Shown here piece by piece: positions 16,496 through 25,310 of a stretch of 35,018 bases of DNA. The notes under the pieces were generated by a model. That model searched no databases, was not told where the DNA came from, and worked only from the letters and a program-made list of their open reading frames with translations. Numbering within the stretch: position 1 is the stretch's first letter; each line of letters opens with the position of its first letter. The translations under genes and the position numbers were made by a program. The DNA is from Spirochaetota bacterium. Its GTDB lineage: Bacteria; Spirochaetota; UBA4802; JAGODF01. The stretch is from assembly GCA_029573825.1 (NCBI GenBank), contig JAKQCH010000298.1, forward strand, positions 1 through 35,018, written 5' to 3'.

Positions 16496-16960
16496 TTATG
16501 CTGATATCCTGCCAAGTTCAAGAGCCTTGTTGAACATGGAACGCTCGCTGTTGATGAGCATAATATTTGCCTCATAGGATCTTGATGCAGATATCAGGTC
16601 AGTCATTTCCATTACTACATTCACATTCGGCATTTCCACATATCCTCTTTTCGGGCCGATCTTGATGGCATCCGGGTGATGAGGATCATACACAAGCCTG
16701 AGAGGCGAACTATCCTCTTCAATTTTAACGACACGCACTCCTCTGCCGAGTCCATGCTCAATTCTGTCGGGAACCAGGGGGGATTTATAGTTTGGACGTA
16801 TATTTAACGGGGCGAAAATTGCTCTTTTTCTGCGATACGCTCCTCCCTCAGGGGTCCTTGTGGTTGTGGCATTCGCTATATTGTTACTGATAACATCCAT
16901 CCGCAGCCGCTGTGCCGTAAGCCCTGAAGATGCGATATTAAAGCTTGCAAACATTCCCAT
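16496..16960 (-). CDS. flgC: Flagellar proximal rod protein FlgC
   Basis: A 154-residue rod protein with the N-terminal Flg_bb_rod motif (FNIASSGLTAQRLRMDVISN, then NIANATTTRTPEGGAYRRK), the middle PHHPDAIKIGPKRGYVEMPN stretch, and the C-terminal helix MTDLISASRSYEANIMLIN shared by FlgC proteins. AAGGAGG lies 8 nt before the ATG at 16960, 18 nt after flgB. It is exported by the flagellar type III system and assembles in the periplasmic rod. Confidence 0.97.
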   Translation of the reverse strand: MGMFASFNIASSGLTAQRLRMDVISNNIANATTTRTPEGGAYRRKRAIFAPLNIRPNYKSPLVPDRIEHGLGRGVRVVKIEEDSSPLRLVYDPHHPDAIKIGPKRGYVEMPNVNVVMEMTDLISASRSYEANIMLINSERSMFNKALELGRISA

Positions 16961-16978
16961 ACTGCCCCCTCCTTACTC

Positions 16979-17407
16979 CTATACCGGCCTCATAACTAAT
17001 TTCAGCATTCTCAGATTGCTGCTGATGCTGGTCACATACGTATTGTACCGCATCTGACTCTTTGATGCGTCCACAATTTCCTTCTCTATGTCTACATTAT
17101 TTCCGTCATTTCTCATCGTGGTATTGTAATCGAGATTGATTCTCGGCCGTACGTCACGAATGTTTCTTTCCACATAAAAAGGGATGTGCCGTTCATCAGT
17201 CATTATTGCCGGATACCTGTTGTCCTGCCGGCGGTTATCTTCAACTACTCTCCGCAATTCACTCTCGAAATTCACTTCGCTTCTTTTAAAATGCGGAACA
17301 TCTACATTCGCAATGTTATTTGCGATAACCCTTCTTCTGGTCATCTCCACATCAAGGGACCGCTCAAGAAGATAATTAGTCCGCATCAATCCGCTTTGTT
17401 CAAACAT
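16979..17407 (-). CDS. flgB: Flagellar proximal rod protein FlgB
   Basis: A 142-residue rod protein, the first gene of the cluster. The rod signature appears as LDVEMTRRRVIANNIANVDV, then PHFKRSEVNFESELRRVVED, and a C-terminal helix KEIVDASKSQMRYNTYVTSI. The frame opens at 17455, but AGGAG is 8 nt before the ATG at 17407, which gives the usual N-terminus (MFEQSGLMRTNYLLERSLD). Upstream lies a strong terminator of the receiver gene and a TATTATGTCGC element also seen before fliF. Confidence 0.96.
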   Translation of the reverse strand: MFEQSGLMRTNYLLERSLDVEMTRRRVIANNIANVDVPHFKRSEVNFESELRRVVEDNRRQDNRYPAIMTDERHIPFYVERNIRDVRPRINLDYNTTMRNDGNNVDIEKEIVDASKSQMRYNTYVTSISSNLRMLKLVMRPV

Positions 17408-17477
17408 CCCGCACACTCCTAACAATTCCTTACTAACTACATCGGAATTTTGCAAAAATCCATGAGTACTTTTTTAT

Positions 17478-17488
17478 GCGACATAATA
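17478..17488 (-). promoter_or_regulatory. TATTATGTCGC element before flgB, shared with fliF
   Basis: This 11-bp element on the minus strand, about 70 nt before the flgB ATG, differs by one base from the one at 15614-15624 before fliF. Both lie a short way after a T tract. TATTAT could serve as a -10, but no good -35 is visible at 16-18 bp, so it could instead be an activator site or an alternative-sigma element. Confidence 0.3.
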
Positions 17489-17499
17489 TATTTTGACAT

Positions 17500-17528
17500 A
17501 AAAAAAATCTGCGGCTGGGAACCGCAGA
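17500..17528 (-). terminator. Terminator after the lone receiver gene
   Basis: On the minus strand TCTGCGG (17522-17528) and CCGCAGA (17508-17514) pair around a 7-nt loop and are followed by eight T residues. It separates the receiver gene (stop at 17654) from the flagellar cluster. Confidence 0.85.
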
Positions 17529-17653
17529 CTGTATTCCCCAAAACTATTTTCGGGAAACGTACGGAAATAAATGAAACATGGATCGGCTACATTTTCACAT
17601 AAATAATAAATGATATCATCCCGGCACAACAGTGTTACCCCTCTGCGAGCACT

Positions 17654-18040
17654 TTACAGGCTGATAATCACCCCAAGGGCCTCCTCGAACTCAATTGTCT
17701 TATCAAAAAAATAGTCTGCCCCGAGTTCATCACATTTCTGGCGATATTCATCATCGGTATAATTTGTAAGCATAATACAAACGGTGTCAGGGCTGTTTTC
17801 TTTCACTGACTTAAGGACTCCTATCCCGCTCCCGCTTTTCAGGCCTATATCGATCAGGGAAATGTCCGGTTTCATGTATGATATTTCCTTAATGGCATCC
17901 TCCATCCGCTCAGCCATTCCAATTATCTTCAACTGTCTGTATCCAGAAAGCAGTTCAACGATTTTTCCACGCACCATAAATGAATCTTCGACAATATATA
18001 CAGTTTTTGAAATAATCTGGTTTTTTTCCGCTATTTCCAT
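17654..18040 (-). CDS. Single-domain response regulator (receiver only)
   Basis: A 128-residue CheY-like receiver without an output domain. It has the acidic pair in IVEDSFMV near residue 14, the phospho-acceptor Asp in PDISLIDIGLKSGSG (about 59), Thr in IMLTNYTDD and the Lys in FFDKTIEF. AAGGA lies 7 nt before the ATG at 18040, which is preferred over a TTG at 18046. It has its own promoter about 110 nt upstream and a strong terminator after it. Its partner could be either nearby kinase or the flagellar switch. The sequence does not decide. Confidence 0.88.
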   Translation of the reverse strand: MEIAEKNQIISKTVYIVEDSFMVRGKIVELLSGYRQLKIIGMAERMEDAIKEISYMKPDISLIDIGLKSGSGIGVLKSVKENSPDTVCIMLTNYTDDEYRQKCDELGADYFFDKTIEFEEALGVIISL

Positions 18041-18149
18041 TAACAATTCCTTCTAATGGTATTACCTTTCACTGCCCGTGACCCCGGAAGGGTACCTCAA
18101 TCATTTCCCCGTCATTTCACACGGACATATTCAGTGATTCAATATATTT

Positions 18150-18178
18150 ATGATAGGCATCAGACATCCCGACGTCAA
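18150..18178 (-). promoter_or_regulatory. Sigma-70-type promoter of the lone receiver gene
   Basis: TTGACG (18173-18178), a 17-bp spacer and TATCAT (18150-18155) on the minus strand, each one mismatch from consensus. A start near 18143 gives a leader of about 100 nt. The receiver gene is thus expressed apart from the NarL-type gene upstream. Confidence 0.58.
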
Positions 18179-18287
18179 TACCGGAAATACCTTATTATGC
18201 ATACGAAAATGTCCTTATTCTCTGTAGGTAATAACCTTACTGCGGGTAATCCTTTATCTTACACACGTTCCGGGGGCATATATCATG

Positions 18288-18920
18288 TTAGTCTGCAAGT
18301 TTATTATCAAAACAGTATTTAATCAGTTCGGCATTATTCTTCAGGTTCATTTTCTGAAGTATGCGGTGCCGGTAGGTGCTGATTGTTTTAGCACTGAGAT
18401 AAAGCTCCTGTGCAATTCCCGTTATCGTAGCACCTGATGCAAGCCTGCACAGCACTTCATACTCCCTGTCAGTAAGTCTTTCATGAGGGGCCTTTGACAT
18501 ATTTTCATCAAACTGGTTCGCAAGCTGCTCTGCGATGGAGGAGGTGATGTACTTCCTTCCTGATAGTACTGTTTCAACTGCATGAACAAGCTTGTCGGGC
18601 AGTATTTCCTTTGTGAGATATCCTGCCGCGCCGGACTTAATTGCCCGTATCGCATACTGATCCTCGGAATGGATACTGAGTATTATCACCGGAATTTTCG
18701 GATGCTCAATTCTCAACTGTTTCAGAACCTCGATGCCATTTCTACCGGGCATGGATATATCAAGGAGAATAAGGTCATAATTTTTTTTACGGGTTTTTTC
18801 CAAAAGGTCCTGCCCGTCATCTGCTTCATCAATTTCACAAAGTTCATTGCACCCGCCCAGGATATGAATAATCCCCTTGCGGATAATGACATGGTCATCT
18901 GCGATTATTGCTTTTTTCAT
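18288..18920 (-). CDS. NarL/FixJ-family response regulator
   Basis: A 210-residue regulator: receiver at about 1-120 (DDHVIIRKGI with the acidic pair, phospho-acceptor Asp in DLILLDISMPGRNGIE, and Lys in GYLTKEI) and a LuxR-type HTH at about 145-205 (LTDREYEVLCRLASGATITG, then IAQELYLSAKTISTYRHRI). It is a DNA-binding transcription factor. The pairing with the NarX-type kinase directly upstream (102 nt gap) is typical of NarL/DegU systems. GGAG lies about 10 nt before the start. Confidence 0.93.
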   Translation of the reverse strand: MKKAIIADDHVIIRKGIIHILGGCNELCEIDEADDGQDLLEKTRKKNYDLILLDISMPGRNGIEVLKQLRIEHPKIPVIILSIHSEDQYAIRAIKSGAAGYLTKEILPDKLVHAVETVLSGRKYITSSIAEQLANQFDENMSKAPHERLTDREYEVLCRLASGATITGIAQELYLSAKTISTYRHRILQKMNLKNNAELIKYCFDNKLAD

Positions 18921-19021
18921 ATAAAATAATCTCCGGAATAGTATAATAGAAAAACCTTATTGTCCTGCCCCTATGAACACACAAAACAAGTTCCACAGGA
19001 CATTCCGCCCCGGATTGCGTT

Positions 19022-20464
19022 TTAATCCGTTAAAACATCTTTATCGAGGGGAATCTTAACAACAATCCTGGTGCCCAGGCCGTGAACACCTGTAATTTCA
19101 AAACTGCCTTTAAAAGACCGCACACGTTCACGTATACCGATTAACCCGAATGATTTTGCACTCTCGGATTCCTCGGGTGATATTCCCCGCCCGTTATCGG
19201 AGATTTCAAGGATAAGGATGCGGTTTACACAATTGAGCTCCACATGTACTGCTGATGCCCCGGCATGACGGATAACATTTGTAAGGGATTCCTGAAATAT
19301 CCTGAATAACGCAACACGAAGATCATCGGCAAGGTCATCACAGACTCTTTCGTCAAGAAGGGCTACATCAATCCGCAGAGCAGCCCGCTTTGACGTTTCT
19401 GTTGCAAACCATTTCATGGCGGCAGCAAGACCGAGATCATCGAGAATTCCGGGTCTCAGTTCAGAACAGATTTCCCGGACAGTCATAATACCTTCATCAA
19501 TTATTGATGAAATACCATTAATTTTATCAATAGTCTTTACATCTTCAGAGGATATCCTGTTCTTCAGAAATGACACATCGAACTTCATTGCCGTCAGAAG
19601 ATGCCCCAGATTATCATGAAGATCTCTGGCAATTCTTGCTCTGTCTTTCTCACGGTCTGTTTCAATATGTGCAGTGAGATCAAGGAGCTCCCTGTTATAA
19701 TTTTCAATTCTCTCCTGCGCCGCTCTTTGATCAGTAATATCAATAAGCAGTATTGCAAATGTTCCGCGCAGCGGCTGAAAACAGATAACCGAGAACCAGC
19801 GTTTTAATCTCCCGAGATACCGTTCAAACGTAACAGCTTTTCCTGAATTCTGCACAGTATTTATGTAAATTTCAATTTCATGCCCGTCACTGAAAAGTTC
19901 CGCAGTTGCAGAAAGCACATCCTCCCCCTCTGTGATTTCAAGCATGTTCAGATACGCGTTATTGACTTCCATAACAGACATCCGGCTGGTATACTCATCG
20001 GGACTATCCACAACGTGAAAAAGCCCATATCCGTTGCGCATACTTTCAAACAGCATTCTGTATTTACGTTCATTTTCCACTGTTTTCAGCTCAAGAGCAT
20101 GTTGATGTATTGCAAGCTGTACAGTTGCAGAAACCGCTTCACGGTTGAAGGGCTTCAAAATGAAACCGTAGTGCCGGATATGGGATATCCTCTGCAGTAT
20201 CTCTTCGTCCTTATAACCGGTAATATATATTACCGGTATAGTGTATTCTCTGTTAATATTCTCGGAAAGCGTAATACCGTCAATATCTCCTTCAAGATAT
20301 ATATCCATGAGAATGAGATCAGGCAGGTGCTCTTGTACCGCATCCATGACCTTATCAGCCTGCGCAATTACATCACAGACATTATATCCCTTTTCATTCA
20401 GCAGCTCCTCAAGCTCCCATGAAACAAAAGCCTCATTTTCAATTATCAGTATTTTTTTCTTCAT
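19022..20464 (-). CDS. Receiver-first hybrid histidine kinase (NarX/DegS type)
   Basis: A 480-residue cytosolic kinase. An N-terminal receiver (about 1-120) shows ILIIENEAFV, the phospho-acceptor Asp in LILMDIYLEG and Lys in FILKPFN. A PAS domain spans about 130-255 and a HisKA_3 dimerisation domain follows, with the His in RARIARDLHDNLGHLL (near 290). The HATPase ends with DNGRGISPEE and GTRIVVKIPL. No membrane segment is visible. The frame opens at 20578, but the receiver core begins right after the ATG at 20464, so this start was chosen although its ribosome binding site is weak. It is the likely kinase of the NarL-type regulator that follows. The receiver at its N-terminus means it can be controlled by another kinase. 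Confidence 0.9.
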   Translation of the reverse strand: MKKKILIIENEAFVSWELEELLNEKGYNVCDVIAQADKVMDAVQEHLPDLILMDIYLEGDIDGITLSENINREYTIPVIYITGYKDEEILQRISHIRHYGFILKPFNREAVSATVQLAIHQHALELKTVENERKYRMLFESMRNGYGLFHVVDSPDEYTSRMSVMEVNNAYLNMLEITEGEDVLSATAELFSDGHEIEIYINTVQNSGKAVTFERYLGRLKRWFSVICFQPLRGTFAILLIDITDQRAAQERIENYNRELLDLTAHIETDREKDRARIARDLHDNLGHLLTAMKFDVSFLKNRISSEDVKTIDKINGISSIIDEGIMTVREICSELRPGILDDLGLAAAMKWFATETSKRAALRIDVALLDERVCDDLADDLRVALFRIFQESLTNVIRHAGASAVHVELNCVNRILILEISDNGRGISPEESESAKSFGLIGIRERVRSFKGSFEITGVHGLGTRIVVKIPLDKDVLTD

Positions 20465-20654
20465 TGAGATCGGCCATTTGATGGTTTTATATACCTCATA
20501 AAAATAATAATACCTTATATTTCTCCAGCAATCAACAACTATTAATAATTCAAACAGCGAATCTTTCCCGCTGCTCATTTTAAAAAAAATTCATTTATTG
20601 ATCACCATTTGAAGTCATTATATTTTTTTGTATGGGTCTTACGCATATTCAGTA

Positions 20655-20683
20655 TTAGTATTGCAATATTATCCTTATATAAT
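20655..20683 (+). promoter_or_regulatory. Putative promoter of the four-PAS hybrid kinase
   Basis: A perfect TATAAT (20678-20683) lies 17 bp after a weak -35 (TTAGTA, 20655-20660). The expected start near 20690 gives a leader of about 60 nt to the ATG at 20749. The divergent region is very AT-rich, so chance matches are possible. Confidence 0.38.
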
Positions 20684-20748
20684 ATTAATGATATTATACC
20701 AGTACTGTGATATCATACACTATTCACCGATATAATTCCCAGTGTGTT

Positions 20749-23460
20749 ATGAAAGATAACGAAAAATCAAAAGAAGCCCTCATCAGGGAGAATGCTGAGC
20801 TAAAAAAGAAGCTTGCCGATGCCACTCATGGACTCCATGAAGAGCATTTCAAGGCCCTTGTACAAAATTCCACCGATGTCATTTTTATTCTTTCCCCTGA
20901 GGGCATCTGTACCTATGCCAGCCCCCCGGTGCTTTCGATTCTCGGATACAGACAGGATGAAATAACCGGAAAAGATCTGTTCAGCTATATACATTCCGAT
21001 GACCGCGCAGATACATGGTCCAGGTTCATGAAAGCCGTTGAAGATCCATTACGGACATACTCCGCTGAACTGCGTTTCCAGCATGCGACGGGGAAATGGG
21101 TGTTCCTTGAAACAGTTGCGAACAACCAGCTCAGGAATCCCGCAATAAACGGGATAGTTGTAAATTCGCGTGACATTACTGAACGAATCTGGGCCCTGGA
21201 GGCATATAATGAATCAAAGGAATTCGCGCAGAGTATCATTGACTCCTCAATGGATATTATCATAGCGGTTAACAACGACAGGCAGATCACAGAATTCAAC
21301 CGCGCTGCGCAGGAGGCTTTTGGCTACACAAGAGAGGAAATGCTGGGGAAGCATGTAAATATTCTGTATGCAGATCAGTCAGAAGGGGATACAATTCATA
21401 CAACCACGATCCATGACGGGACCTGCATCAATGAAACCGTCAATATTAAGAAAAACGGCGAAACGTTTCGCGTTCTGCTATCATCATCTATCCTCAGAAA
21501 TCACAGGGGAGAACGTGTCGGCGTAATGGGCGTGTCCCATGATATTACCGATTTCAGGAGGGCCGTTGAGGCGCTCCGGGAAAGTGAAGCCCGCTTCAGG
21601 GCCCTTGCGGAAACAACCTCAGGCGCGATTTTTATCGGAAAAGACGGAAAATTCTTCTATGTTAATCCGGCCACCTGCACACTTTCCGGATTCAGCGAAG
21701 AGGAACTCCTGTCGCTTCATTTCTGGGACGTGGCCCATCCGGACCATCGCGACTGGATCAGGGACATCAGCGGGAAACGTATGATCATGAACAACGTGCC
21801 GTCACAGTATGAACTTAAAGTAATTACAAAAAACGGAGAGACACGGTGGGCGGATGTATCAGCAACAATAATTCAATACAATAATCAACCGGCAGTTCTC
21901 GGAACTGCATTTGATATCACAAATCACAAAAAAAACGAAGAGAATCTGCGCAGAAAGGCGTCAGAACTGCAGGCTATTTTCCAGGTTCAGCCTGATCTGT
22001 TTTTCCGCGTGAAGTCCGACGGAACGATTATTGACTGCAAATCAGGTAAAACGACATCAATTCTCTCATCTCCGGAAAGAATACTGGGAAAAAATATACG
22101 GGATATTTTCCCTGATCCGATCGGCGAAGAGGCGCTGCAGGCAATTCAAAAGGTCGTCGAAACCAGAACTCTTGTTGAGACGATGTACACCAGCAGCACG
22201 AAAACGGGAACCGGCTATTACGAAGCGCGGCTGCTGCCGCTCCATGAAAACGAAGTTATTGCAATTGTCCGTGACATTACCGGCAAGAAGAAAACAGAGG
22301 AGGAGCTCCTCAAAGCGCAGCAGCTTGAATCTATCGGCCTCCTTGCCGGCGGCATTGCACATGACTTCAACAACATATTAGCGGCGGTCCAGGGCAATAT
22401 CTCCCTCGCAAAACTCTATGCTGCGGAAAATGGCCTTATTAGAAGAAAACTTGCCGACTCGGAAAAATCAATTGACCGCGCCAGGGAGCTTACACAGCAG
22501 CTCCTGACCTTTTCCATAGGCGGCGCTCCACTGAAGAAAGTATCATCCATCTACACGCTCCTGAAAGAATCAGTACGTTTTTATCTGAGCGGATCGGAGA
22601 TTAAATGCGTTTTTGATATCCCCTCCCCTCTGTGGCTTGTTGAAATTGATGAAGGTCAGATCAGCCAGGTTATCAACAATATTATCATTAACGCGATACA
22701 CGCAATGCCAAGCGGCGGTGCAATCACCATATCCGCCCGCAATATTCAGCGGGATGACTGTAATGAGAATGACAGGGAGCATAGTTTCCTCATGAAAGAA
22801 GGTGATTATGTGATGATCACTATCACGGACCAGGGCATCGGTATCGACAAAAAACATCTGCCGAAAATATTTGACCCTTACTTCAGCCTGAAGGAAAACG
22901 GAACCGGACTGGGACTTGCCACGTCATACTCCATCATCAAAAAGCACGGGGGATATATTGATGTTTCATCAGAGCCCGGTTCCGGCACCTCCATGTTCAT
23001 ATATCTGCCCGCCACAAAATCCGAGGAAATAATCGAAGTCCGGGACCCGGACACCACAGGATCATTTCCCGGTATTGGAACTGTTATCCTGATGGACGAT
23101 GATGAGAACATACTTGAAATCTGCGGCGAGATGATCCGCAATCTCGGTTATAATATTATATACTCCCGCGACGGCCGTGAGACAATTGACCTCTACACAG
23201 AACACATGGAATACAGGCAGAAAATTGATGCGGTGATCATGGACCTGACCATCCCCGGCGGCATGGGAGGCAAAGAATGCATACAGCGGCTGAGAGAAAT
23301 TGACCCCAAGGTTACTGCGATCGTCTCCAGCGGGTATTCAAATGATCCCGTTATGGCTGATTACCGGGAATACGGGTTCCGGGGCGTTATATCGAAACCC
23401 TACCGCGTGGAAGAGCTCAGCAAAGTACTTTATGAGCTGATAGCCATGCAACGCAACTGA
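20749..23460 (+). CDS. Multi-PAS hybrid sensor histidine kinase with C-terminal receiver
   Basis: A 903-residue soluble hybrid kinase. There are four PAS domains, at about 30-145 (STDVIFILSPEGICTYAS), 155-270 (DIIIAVNNDRQITEFNRAA), 280-395 (GAIFIGKDGKFFYVNPAT) and 405-510 (PDLFFRVKSDGTIIDC). Next come HisKA (His in GLLAGGIAHDFNNILAAVQG, near 528), an HATPase (NAIHAMPSGG, DQGIGIDKKHLPKIFDPYF, GTGLGLATSYSIIKKHGG) and a C-terminal receiver (MDDDENIL, phospho-acceptor Asp in AVIMDLTIPGG, Lys in VISKPYR). No membrane segment, so it senses a cytosolic cue. The GTG at 20707 also opens the frame, but the ATG at 20749 is preferred. No separate output regulator is encoded with it. It is divergent from the receiver-first kinase. 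Confidence 0.93.
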   Translation: MKDNEKSKEALIRENAELKKKLADATHGLHEEHFKALVQNSTDVIFILSPEGICTYASPPVLSILGYRQDEITGKDLFSYIHSDDRADTWSRFMKAVEDPLRTYSAELRFQHATGKWVFLETVANNQLRNPAINGIVVNSRDITERIWALEAYNESKEFAQSIIDSSMDIIIAVNNDRQITEFNRAAQEAFGYTREEMLGKHVNILYADQSEGDTIHTTTIHDGTCINETVNIKKNGETFRVLLSSSILRNHRGERVGVMGVSHDITDFRRAVEALRESEARFRALAETTSGAIFIGKDGKFFYVNPATCTLSGFSEEELLSLHFWDVAHPDHRDWIRDISGKRMIMNNVPSQYELKVITKNGETRWADVSATIIQYNNQPAVLGTAFDITNHKKNEENLRRKASELQAIFQVQPDLFFRVKSDGTIIDCKSGKTTSILSSPERILGKNIRDIFPDPIGEEALQAIQKVVETRTLVETMYTSSTKTGTGYYEARLLPLHENEVIAIVRDITGKKKTEEELLKAQQLESIGLLAGGIAHDFNNILAAVQGNISLAKLYAAENGLIRRKLADSEKSIDRARELTQQLLTFSIGGAPLKKVSSIYTLLKESVRFYLSGSEIKCVFDIPSPLWLVEIDEGQISQVINNIIINAIHAMPSGGAITISARNIQRDDCNENDREHSFLMKEGDYVMITITDQGIGIDKKHLPKIFDPYFSLKENGTGLGLATSYSIIKKHGGYIDVSSEPGSGTSMFIYLPATKSEEIIEVRDPDTTGSFPGIGTVILMDDDENILEICGEMIRNLGYNIIYSRDGRETIDLYTEHMEYRQKIDAVIMDLTIPGGMGGKECIQRLREIDPKVTAIVSSGYSNDPVMADYREYGFRGVISKPYRVEELSKVLYELIAMQRN

Positions 23461-23661
23461 TTTCCCTTACCGCCAAAAAGTATCTCCGAATAGGTGAGTT
23501 AACCGTATAATTGAATTTATTTTCACGGATAATATCCGATACATTAATAAGGGTTCTTTCATACGTCCGGCTTCCGGAACGCAGCGACCCGCAGGCATGA
23601 CAGAACTCATGCCACAGAGCAGATTTGCAGAGAAAAAATTTGAAATTCGGATTCATAATTA

Positions 23662-25206
23662 ATGACTGCTAAAACAAAAATAATATTTTTTGGTGCTGCT
23701 GTAACAATAACTTTTCTCCTGGCGTACTTTTTTATCCGCCCCGGAATGATTGAAAAGGAATATATTGATACTGTCAGCTCAACTGCCAGTAATATCGGCT
23801 GGCTCCTTAACAGCTTTGATAAGGACAAAAACCTGAAGGACCGTGATCTGGCCAGGTTTAAAAAAGCAATTAATGCACGTTTTGGTGAAATCAATTTCCT
23901 TGCCATCGCCGATGCTGAGAGGAAAATTCTCAACCGCACCCTCCTTGACATGTCCAATGAACTGAATTTTTCACTCGTGCAAAATTTTGAAGAAGGTAAA
24001 ATACTGAAAGACCCCGGCATGATTGTCCGCAATCATAACCAGAAAAAGTATTATATATTTTCAAGGCCCGTTAACGGCGGGCATATAATAACCGCATTTC
24101 CTTTCTCTCTTACACGAAAAGTCTATATAAAGTTAATTCTTGAAGTGATTCTCCTTATTCTTTTTTCAATTCTTATTGCCACAATTCTCTATGTCGTGAT
24201 TTACAGAAAAGGGAAAATCAAAGATGACGCGACATACCGCGTTGTCGATATCGGCGCACCGATAAAACATGCTCCGGCAGTTATGGACGACCAGAAGGCA
24301 GCGCAGGAACTTTCAAATTTTGCATCAGAAACCCTCAGCACATACGTGTTTGATCTTTTCAAAGATATCGCCAACACCTACTCTCCCGATATTGTGTCCC
24401 TTTACATTATGAGTAAAGACACTGAATCAATTGCCAAGTCCTTTGAAATGAGGGGTCACAGCTTTCTTAAAATTGATTCAGATGATTTTGATTCAATCGA
24501 AATCGGCAACGAAGTCGGGAGGGAACTTAAAAACGCATCAACGCTGGTGCTTGACAACGGGAAACGTGCAATCCTTCCTGTTATGTATCGAAACTCACTC
24601 CTGGGCGCCCTGGAACTACACCGGGGAATACCATTCAATGGTCCGGAAATTGCTGATGTGAAAACACAACTCGGAAATATTTCCCGCTTCCTCAGCGAAT
24701 ATATCTTCTTTAAAGATGTCGCAATCGATGAACAGACCGGTTTATACAGCAGGGTTTACTTCAACCTGAAACTCCGTGAGCAGGGTAAGCGGGCCGCATC
24801 GGGAAGCAACTATGCGGTAATGATGATTTCACAAATCGGGGATGATACGTTTCTTGACGAAACACAGCATGTTGAACTAATCAGGATTTCCGTTTCAAAA
24901 ATCACCGGGCATCTCAGAGAGGATGACATCCTCTGCCGCATTGAAAACTACATCGCGATCCTGCTCCCCGACATCACGCTTGATGAGTCCATTGACAGAG
25001 CAAATAAAATTACTGCCGCACTTTCCTCCGCGAAGATAAAAATGCTGAAAAACCTGAAAATTACTCCGGTAATACATATCGGCATTGCATCAACTGAAAA
25101 TCTCGGAAAAGATGAAGATATGCTTTCGGCTGCTCACCAGCATCTTGAGCTTGCGAAAAGACGCGGAGAAAGCTACATACAGTATTCACCGGTAAGGAAT
25201 GTGTAG
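23662..25206 (+). CDS. Membrane sensor with GAF and degenerate GGDEF domains
   Basis: A 514-residue protein: membrane segment at about 5-24, an extracytoplasmic sensor region (about 30-150), a second membrane segment (LILEVILLILFSILIATILY, about 158-178), a GAF-like domain (about 215-345, ending GALELHRGIPFNGPEIADVK) and a GGDEF-family domain from IDEQTGLYSRVYFN. In the latter the signature is lost: DDILCRIENYIAILLPD lies where R-x-GGDEF should be, with one residue missing, so cyclase activity is not expected. It could bind c-di-GMP, GTP or a partner. The gene starts 201 nt after the hybrid kinase, without a clear ribosome binding site. Its ATG overlaps the TAA of a 21-codon upstream frame (TAATG). 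Confidence 0.8.
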   Translation: MTAKTKIIFFGAAVTITFLLAYFFIRPGMIEKEYIDTVSSTASNIGWLLNSFDKDKNLKDRDLARFKKAINARFGEINFLAIADAERKILNRTLLDMSNELNFSLVQNFEEGKILKDPGMIVRNHNQKKYYIFSRPVNGGHIITAFPFSLTRKVYIKLILEVILLILFSILIATILYVVIYRKGKIKDDATYRVVDIGAPIKHAPAVMDDQKAAQELSNFASETLSTYVFDLFKDIANTYSPDIVSLYIMSKDTESIAKSFEMRGHSFLKIDSDDFDSIEIGNEVGRELKNASTLVLDNGKRAILPVMYRNSLLGALELHRGIPFNGPEIADVKTQLGNISRFLSEYIFFKDVAIDEQTGLYSRVYFNLKLREQGKRAASGSNYAVMMISQIGDDTFLDETQHVELIRISVSKITGHLREDDILCRIENYIAILLPDITLDESIDRANKITAALSSAKIKMLKNLKITPVIHIGIASTENLGKDEDMLSAAHQHLELAKRRGESYIQYSPVRNV

Positions 25207-25246
25207 CATTCCACTCAAAAGGTAATTGTTTTTCTTTAATCCATAT

Positions 25247-25281
25247 AAAAAAGCAGAAGGCAAAGAGCCTTCTGCTTTTTC
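25247..25281. terminator. Bidirectional terminator between the sensor gene and btuB
   Basis: AAAAAGCAGAAGGC and GCCTTCTGCTTTTT pair perfectly around AAAGA, with A/T tracts on both sides. It serves both convergent genes (stops at 25206 and 25311). Confidence 0.88.
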
Positions 25282-25310
25282 TTTCCATGAAATATTTATA
25301 CTATTCGTAA

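Noticed and set aside
17408-17500. Sigma-28 or sigma-54 promoter before flgB
   Set aside because: Looked for TAAA-GCCGATAA and GG-N10-GC patterns. None fits with the proper spacing.
23597-23661. 21-codon leader peptide before the GAF/GGDEF gene (TAATG overlap)
   Set aside because: No ribosome binding site and no regulatory codon run, so it was noted under the gene but not listed as a CDS.
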